DNA from: Mesocentrotus franciscanus
Lineage: Eukaryota; Echinodermata; Echinoidea; Camarodonta; Strongylocentrotidae
Assembly: GCA_037976565.1 (NCBI GenBank)
Contig: CP137672.1
Location: 33,620,737 to 33,684,736 of the forward strand
DNA: 64,000 bases
Reading direction: 5' to 3'
Part shown: positions 57,001-64,000 of the stretch, one piece after another
Layout: each line of letters begins with the position of its first letter
Position numbering within the stretch: position 1 is the stretch's first letter
Notes under the pieces: generated by a model
What the model saw: only the letters and a program-made list of their open reading frames with translations
What the model was told of the DNA's origin: nothing
Database searches by the model: none
Translations under genes and position numbers: made by a program

Positions 57001-57586
57001 TCAAATCTCTCTTTATCTTCACCCTGCAATCTGTCATCTTCATATCCATCTCGCTCTTCTCTTCTTCCTCAATCTCCCTTTCTGTTTCCTCTTGCATTTA
57101 AATATAATTTATGAAATTAACGTAGTAGAAATTTGAGCTTATAAGTGGGAATAAGGGGAAGTGAAGGGAGGAAGGGGTCAAAATACTGGGGAGGGTCAAG
57201 ATGACCCCTGGACACTTATGAAGGCGCGATAATGCTAAGAATCTGAAGTGGCACTTGGAGCAACCAAACAAAACTTGACGTACTTGAAATCGATACGTAG
57301 GTGATATCATCTCATCAGAGATATACATTGGTGGTATGTTAAGAATCTACTTAAAGGTGCTATGCACCTTTGCAAGATTAAGATATCAGTATAAATAGAA
57401 GCATAATCTAGAAACTCCGCTCAGAATTTTCTTAATTGGATTTTCAATGGCTTTTAATACGACATTTTCGCGGGCCGTTTTAATATGATATCAACTTGGT
57501 GAACTAGGATCATTTGTGATTCTTTATAAAAATCAATGGTTCGGTATACCCAATTCAAAACTGATTTCGTTCACCAAAAAAATGAA

Positions 57587-57626
<40 letters not shown>

Positions 57627-58365
57627 GGTTCCAGTTCACAAAGTAGGCCTAATTTGTCAGATTTCCTTCAGGCAAATTTATCCTGTACATTTGAAAATGT
57701 ATAATTCATTTTAGAAGATTAGTGGAGACGATAGAAAGCCGCATGAAACAAGAATAATCTATATATACGTACTCAGTCAAGAACTATACACGAAGGAAAA
57801 CAAGCCTCAATGCTGGTAATGCTTTTCGCTGCAATGGAAACACATCAATAAAGTTATTGGAAGGGATGGTAGGTCTATTCGTCACGCTAGGTAAGTTAGA
57901 TTGGGAGCATAGGATGGTCCTATAAAAGCAACGAAGATTAACGAGAATGGCATGCTATATCAATCTAATACACTGCAGGGGAGAGACTGGTACACAATGA
58001 CTTCTCATATGGAAAGGAGGTGATGTTTAGGACACGAAGGGGGTAAGAAGAGTTCACACGACATTATAAGACCAAGATAAATAACGTTGATACATAAGTT
58101 ACCCAAGCTAACGAGAGGAAATATTTTGCGGACATAACATTTGAGGTAGCCAAATAGAAACTTGAAACATCTGGTGCTTGCGGATCTTCAACAAATTAGA
58201 TTTGACTACCTAAAAACAAGATTGAAAATACGTGTACTTTCTAAAATATTTTCAATAGTCTCGTCCAGCACCTTTTAAAATGCTCACGATTATTATGCAA
58301 AATACAACAGGGTATTGAAATTGCCGTAGAATTGATTTATAACAATTTACAACAATAATTTTGTT
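57001..58365. other. Noncoding interval
   Basis: A (GA)n run lies at 57590-57622. TTAAAGGTGCTATGCACCTTTG at 57353-57374 looks like one end of a TTAAAGG-type MITE, with no partner end found. No gene. Confidence 0.4.
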
Positions 58366-58369
58366 TACC

Positions 58370-59400
58370 CGTGCTGGGATGCCTCATCAGCATCAATGCT
58401 GTTCTTCCTGGCGACCCTCTGCAGATTTTGCGATCGGGTCATTATGAGAAAATATAATAGAAAACAAAACGAAAACCAGTTCAAACACTCTCGGAATGCA
58501 TGTATAGGCCTAGGTTCAACAAGTTTAATTTCACTTTCATTTCTACCAGATCTAATGGGTCCCTTTAAAGAATCGTGATTGTATAAAAGGTAAGTGGGCA
58601 AGGCTTGTTTACGAAAACGGATACCCAAATCCAGAGAAAGGATCTCAAATTGGAAGTGCTTTTTACCCCTGGAAAAATGCTTGCCCGTGCTTCCAAACAC
58701 GTTTCCAAATGTATCCAATACTTCGTCCTCAGGCCCATATTCTATCACAGCCCAGCTGCGTTTCCACTGCTACCGTTTCTTCCTCTAAAGTTCCTCCTTC
58801 TAATGAATTGTCCGCCAAAACAGACCCCAAACGTATATGCCTTGTAAACCATCGAACACACTGAATGTACACAGGTAAGGTGATGAGTTTCCGCACACCT
58901 GGTTCACACGAGGCGTTATTTCAATATTGCGCCATTCATTTACATCCATCCCAGGTACAGGCGTAATCTCTATCCGCAGAGGCAACCACTTGAAGCATAG
59001 TGCGGTGGCTCATGTCGATTTGTTTGAAATGGACTTATTGCCCATTGCACACGAAGCGACATTTGCTAACGCAGGACTAAGTCAGCGACTGGCATGGTCT
59101 TTGACGTGCTATCTGAACGTGACATCATACTAAATGTTATTGCAAATTTAACAGTGCGAACATTGCGTTGCGAAAATTGCATACGCAGGCTTGATTACGG
59201 CTGATTATAATGAAATGGAAATGACGCCTCGTGAGCAACGGGCATAATTCGTGCCTGACGTAGCAATGGGAACGTCGTTATGATATCCTCGCTGTGGCAC
59301 TCAACGTGTGTGCGCCCTGATTGCGCGCGGCATTTATCGATAGTATCGATCGTATGATATCGGGTGTCAATTAGGCCGATGGATGTAGAGCCGTGAGCAG
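58370..59400. other. GC-richer, repeat-free segment of unknown nature
   Basis: Compared with neighbours this kilobase is GC-richer and carries overlapping open frames on both strands (minus 58365-58748 and 58800-58985; plus 58594-58847 and 58927-59133). Plus-strand donor-like sites occur at 58590 (AAAAG|GTAAGTGG) and 58874 (CACAG|GTAAGGTG). I could not build a consistent exon model. It may be an old transposon or a decayed gene. Confidence 0.3.
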
Positions 59401-61405
59401 TTTGGATGAAGAGTGTGTCGAGTAGGCATATACCTTCCGCCTTCAGAAAGAGGCGGTTATAGTCATGTCACTCATGGGGATTGCGTGCAAATTACATACA
59501 CTCGAGAATATCAGGTGTACTGGGGAGAATATTGCAATGATTTCTTTCACGTTAAATCAAACAACTGTCATTCCTAGCAACGTACACTTTTTTCCCTCTC
59601 TTTCTATAAATGACTAAGCCTATTTCGGGATCATCGAAAGTTTATCGTCCAAAATAAGAAAAGATCTTGCCGTCTGAGCAATTCTTTCCGAACATCTTGA
59701 TACCTTCTTTTGTCTCTCTCTTTAACACTTCCGTAATGTACCACCCCTGTTTTTGTTTCTAAAACCTCCGATCTACGAAATTCTGTCTTCGATAATTGCT
59801 GGCAATGACAGTGCACCACCATAGAGGCTTATGGTAAGGACTAAGGACAATAATGTTACATGATCACGAAGGCCGTATTCTTAAACCCTGTCACCCCTCC
59901 TCGCCCCTCAAAAAAAAAACCGCTCCTCGAGAAATGCGACCAGGCAGGCAACTAGCTAGGGCGTACGCGCGCGGAATGAGAAAGCGTAAATTGTAACCGG
60001 AAACCACGTGCTACAGGCTGTTTGTCACGTGATTAAGATTCAGGTAAAAGACTGGGGCGAGGTGATGGAACAAGTCGGCGGGTTTAATGGAGTGTGACGT
60101 ACAGGGTATCGGGTTTGCTGAGGGCTATGTCACGGCTCCTCTTTGCCATGATTGGACTTCGATTTAAAGGGATCACCGATGACATTTTGTCTGACATTGG
60201 TGTTTAAAAGTGCGAGGTTCCTTTAAAAATAGAATGATGGGCTTCTTCAAAATCTCTGATAAGTCAAAGACGCCAGTTTGAAATGATGGGTGTTTGTGAT
60301 TACCCCTAAAGGCCATATAACCAACCCAAAGCAAGTTGTACATTTTCACTCAATCGATCTAGTGACCAAATTGCAATCCGAACAGGTTATTATTATTTTT
60401 TTTTGGTTTAGAACAGTTGAAGTTTATTCTGATTTACGATACTGTAATCACTTTCTCTTTCACCAATTCGATTTGGGTTTCAAGCACATTTTATTCATGT
60501 ACGTTGTTTTGTTTTGTTTGTAATTTTTGTACAACATACGCCTAGGCCTACCTGCGTCTTCGCGGTATTCCTTTTTGCGTAGGCCCTAAATTTTGAATGA
60601 AAAAGACAGTGAACAGGTATCAAGTAGCGGCTGTATTCAATCACGTGTCATATTTACTTTTCTTTCGTTGCCTTTGTTGCAAAATTTCATGGAAAATTTG
60701 ATCGCGCATGACTAGTCCTAAATATCTATTCAAAGCCGAGACATGATGCCCAATCTAATTAATCCAGCGGTAAGATGGCAGAAACGCCAACCCTTAAAAT
60801 GAAATGACATGATACATGATGAAGAAAAGGATTTACAACCCCCTACCAAGCCAACAGAAAGACGGGATGTTTGCCATTCTCGGGGAAGATTTGTCGATTG
60901 GTTGCGGGTCTCCGTATAAATACATACCAATCAAGTACTGTCATCCTCTTAATTATATTTTTCTTCGCGGCCTAAATTTGCGATGACATTTTCCATAAAC
61001 ATTCCGAGAGGAAGAAAAACCCCAAGCATTCTCCGCTTGATCCGAGAGGCGTAACGAGTGAGTATCCACGCGAGCTAGTCACCCGAAGCAATTTTGGAGA
61101 TGGGAATACCGCGGTGACGGCTGAAGTGGTATGGGGTGGTATGGGGTGAGCGACCTCCGCTTTCTACAGGTATATAATTGCTTGTATATGCTCGTGGATG
61201 TTGAATATTATGGCATATGTGATCTGGAATTTGTGCTGGAATGGTTTGACTCACCTCCAACATTCTGCAACTTTAGGAGGTTTCAATCAGTCTATGCTTT
61301 TCCTTATCTTATATGATATTCTTCCATATAATTGTTCAGTCTGGGATGAAATAAAAGACTGTAAATTCCAAAAAAATATCTTGGCGATTATCAATTTGTG
61401 AAGGC
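59401..61405. other. Noncoding interval
   Basis: No gene supported. TAGGCCTA at 60543. A GC-richer patch at 61020-61170 without a clear exon. Confidence 0.35.
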
Positions 61406-61410
61406 TAATC

Positions 61411-61449
<39 letters not shown>

Positions 61450-61535
61450 TTTTGTCTTTCTCTGTCTCCCTCCTTCAACCCACTCTCTCCCCTTCTTTCT
61501 ATCTCTCTCTCTCTCTCTCTCTCCTTCCCTCCATC
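61411..61535. repeat. (TC)n microsatellites
   Basis: TC runs at about 61412-61445 and 61500-61522. Confidence 0.9.
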
Positions 61536-61539
61536 TGTC

Positions 61540-62100
61540 TTTCTCTCAGTGGCGTTTATTATTCGCTTTATCCTGTAAACGTAATTATTAGTACAATAAA
61601 GTGATGTTAACATGTTTAGAGAAAAGTATGGATTCTGCTTATATATTAACCTCGGTCATCCTTATCTTTGTTAGATATGAACATATTTGTGGAAAATGAA
61701 TTAGGGTCATACTTATTCTCATTTTCGTAATGATGAATCATTATCGTCATCAACATTCTTTTCGTTGTTATTGTATTCGACACAATTGATCATCTTTGCC
61801 ATGAGCAAAACACAATTTTCTAACAACTACATTTTAATTTGAAGAAAAATAAACAGACAAAAAAACAAAAAAACAACAACAACAAGTATTCTCAGCTTCT
61901 CACTTCCCATCATTCTATGATGAGTATTTCCACCCCTCAAGGAATCTGCCAAATATTACCCTGCTCTGTATTTGGCGAGCAGGGAGTTATGCTTATGACA
62001 TTAAGGTAGGACATTTTAATTGGTGTGATATCTCATAAATCCCCGAGGACTCCAGCGCGGATCATAACGTAATCCATTGCAAGAAACAAGTGCAAACTGA
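61540..62100. other. Noncoding interval
   Basis: Contains an ACAAAAAAAC/CAACAAC run near 61855-61885. No other feature. Confidence 0.35.
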
Positions 62101-62104
62101 CGAG

Positions 62105-62485
62105 AGTTTCAAGGCGATGGTATCCATCTTCTCATCGAATCAGACTTAACTAAATGTGATTATGAAGGATTGATATTTTAACCTCTCAAATACCAAAATC
62201 AACTAGCGGGCGGTTTGTTTTGTAGAGGACATGGTATTTCCCCCTCTTACCGATACCAAACTTAATCAAAATAAGGTTTCAAGGATTTTTTTGTATTCTT
62301 ACCATTACCATTGATCATAGTAATAGTTTAACTAACAAGAGGGTTTAAGGTGATAAAATAGGTTTTTACCCTTGTCATTACCAGACTTAACTAACAAGAA
62401 GTTTGAAATGAGATTGTATTTTCCCCTATTCCCCATACCAATATTAATTAACAAAAGAGTTTAGACGAGATGGCACTCGATAATA
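62105..62485. repeat. Degenerate minisatellite, unit about 57-67 bp
   Basis: A motif of the form (A)ACTTAACTAACAAGA-GTTT-GATGGTATTT-CCC-TACCAATACC recurs about six times, with ACTTAACTAA-like cores near 62147, 62197, 62261, 62326, 62386 and 62443. The units are well diverged. Confidence 0.55.
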
Positions 62486-62489
62486 CCAA

Positions 62490-63785
62490 TACCCCCAACT
62501 TGTTTTTCTTTTAGTTTCTTCCTGTGACAAATTTGTTTCTTTCTCGAGCCTTTACCGGAATTTCTATTCATCCCCATAAAAACTTAATTATTTTAGACAT
62601 CTCTTTCCTTATTTAATGCTGAATATGAAAACATGCTGTATGGAGTATTACTGATTGATTAGTAGAGTTTGTAATTTTTGTATCAACATCTTTTCAGAAT
62701 ATGTGTTCGGGCCTGATATTGAGCGAGCAAGACATGATGAGAAATAACATGAAGTCCCTCTTTTTGTTCATGAATTTGTTGGAGCTGATTTCGACGTTTC
62801 CGTTTTAACCCTTTAAAGATTTATCATAGATGGTATAGAAGCAGATATCGATGCCCATGTCATTCATATTTGAATTAGGCGCAAATAAGAAGGATCCTCT
62901 GGGAGACGTTCTTTCTCTGGATTCCATCTTTAAGAGCACGAACAAATCCCCCAACCTGGTTCCTTCATCTTATCCCATAATTAAATTCGCCATTCCGATA
63001 TGTGATGATATTTTTTTCCTTTCATTCCCTTTTGTATATCCAGTATTTGTGAAGCAGATGGCTTTGTTAGATAATTCCATCTCTCATTATTTTGTGAAAT
63101 CATAATCTCGTCACTACAAATTTCGTCACACACCGAGGACCCGTTATGAAAGTAATATTATTCATTATTTTTTGTATTCATTATCTGGATTAAGTTTGCT
63201 TTTATTAAGTTAGAAAATGATTATTGCGATCTGTTTCATCATTCTGGACATTCATGTTCACACAAGCATTTTGGACAATATGAAAAAGGGTATACGCTCG
63301 GTACAGTGTAGGTTATGCAGAAGGGCCATACAAAATGTTGAGATAAATCCAACAGATTGTGTCTTAAGCAAGAATTTAATGGAGGTACTACCCAACTACT
63401 TTGACATCAGGAAAGAATTATGTAGGTGTCATTATCTACGCAGCAACAATTGAACAATGCGTGGATTATTAGAAGTGCTTTGAAGCCGATATCGAGAAGA
63501 AAGGAAAGTGTAAGATCAGAGCTGCTCGACCACCAGATAAAAGCATCATAACAGTAAAAAAACATGCATTTGGAGGATATATTTGGAAGAGACAAATTGT
63601 TTAAGAAATCTGTTTTTAACTGAAAGTAGAACATTTTATAGTATGTCAAATCTTTGAACTATGGCATGATAAGAAAGTAGAACGTATGTATTGAAGACAT
63701 TCTCATAAGTTAGAACGACCTTGGAGTGATGTGGATATCTAATTTCATACCATATTTCTGAGTGATCTACTTTCGATCATATCGC
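62490..63785. other. Noncoding interval with two unassigned plus-strand frames
   Basis: Frames of 84 codons (62851-63105) and 78 codons (63217-63453) have no recognisable domain. No transcription signals were found. Confidence 0.3.
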
Positions 63786-63787
63786 TG

Positions 63788-63862
63788 AAGAGAGAGAGAG
63801 GGGGAGAAAGAGGATGAGAGATTGAGAGAGAGAGAAGGAGAGAGAGGGAGAGAGAGAGAGAA
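63788..63862. repeat. (GA)n microsatellite
   Basis: AGAGAGAGAGGGGGAGAAAG-type purine tract. Confidence 0.9.
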
Positions 63863-64000
63863 ATCGAATGGTCATTCCTACAGGGATCAGATATTTCCTT
63901 GGATTCCAATTCCCTAATTCAGTTATACCAAAATATGGTTTCTCTCTTCTCACCGATGGTAAGACGATGAGTACGAAATAGCCTAGATATCCGACCAGCC

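Overview
The window is animal nuclear DNA, AT-rich and crowded with (GA)n/(CT)n, (CA)n, (GATA)n and (TTC)n tracts, tRNA-derived SINEs and short inverted-repeat transposons. It holds no bacterial-style operons and no long uninterrupted genes. SINE bodies with a GCGCTATATAAA-type tail, foldback elements ending in GGGCCC, a Penelope-type hammerhead motif and an excess of the palindrome TAGGCCTA together suggest a marine invertebrate. I favour an echinoderm such as a sea urchin, but the species is not proven from sequence alone.

The clearest functional content is a cluster of eukaryotic initiator methionine tRNA genes (anticodon CAU). Twenty full, apparently identical minus-strand copies form a head-to-tail array of about 160-bp units at 33.9-37.0 kb, with a collapsed copy at the left edge and a truncated one at the right. 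A second, older and more diverged set of nine plus-strand copies is scattered over 42.4-45.3 kb. At least two of these look intact, one is split in its anticodon loop by a repeat insertion, and the others carry substitutions in the D arm, anticodon arm or T arm. The array spacer carries a TATA-like element upstream of each gene and T-runs downstream, so each unit looks like a self-contained Pol III cassette.

Protein-coding content is sparse. I propose a minus-strand first coding exon at 9182-9307 (42 codons, one hydrophobic segment, consensus donor) and a minus-strand terminal coding exon at 38493-38718 (74 residues then a stop, with AATAAA downstream). The terminal exon can be joined in phase to a possible upstream exon at 39690-39751. 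None of these matches a family I can name. Most other open frames are microsatellite translations or chance frames in AT-rich DNA.

Layout: 0-9 kb is mostly noncoding, with a foldback element, a SINE and purine tracts. At 9.2-9.7 kb lies the first exon and its presumed promoter. From 10.8 to 12.5 kb there is a SINE followed by two MITEs. At 16.6 kb there is a hammerhead-type motif. From 20 to 32 kb there are foldback, SINE, duplicated and TTAA-bounded elements. From 33.8 to 45.3 kb lies the tRNA domain, with the cysteine-containing terminal exon and large (CT)n tracts between its two halves. From 45 to 64 kb there is noncoding DNA with microsatellites, degenerate tandem repeats and SINE fragments.
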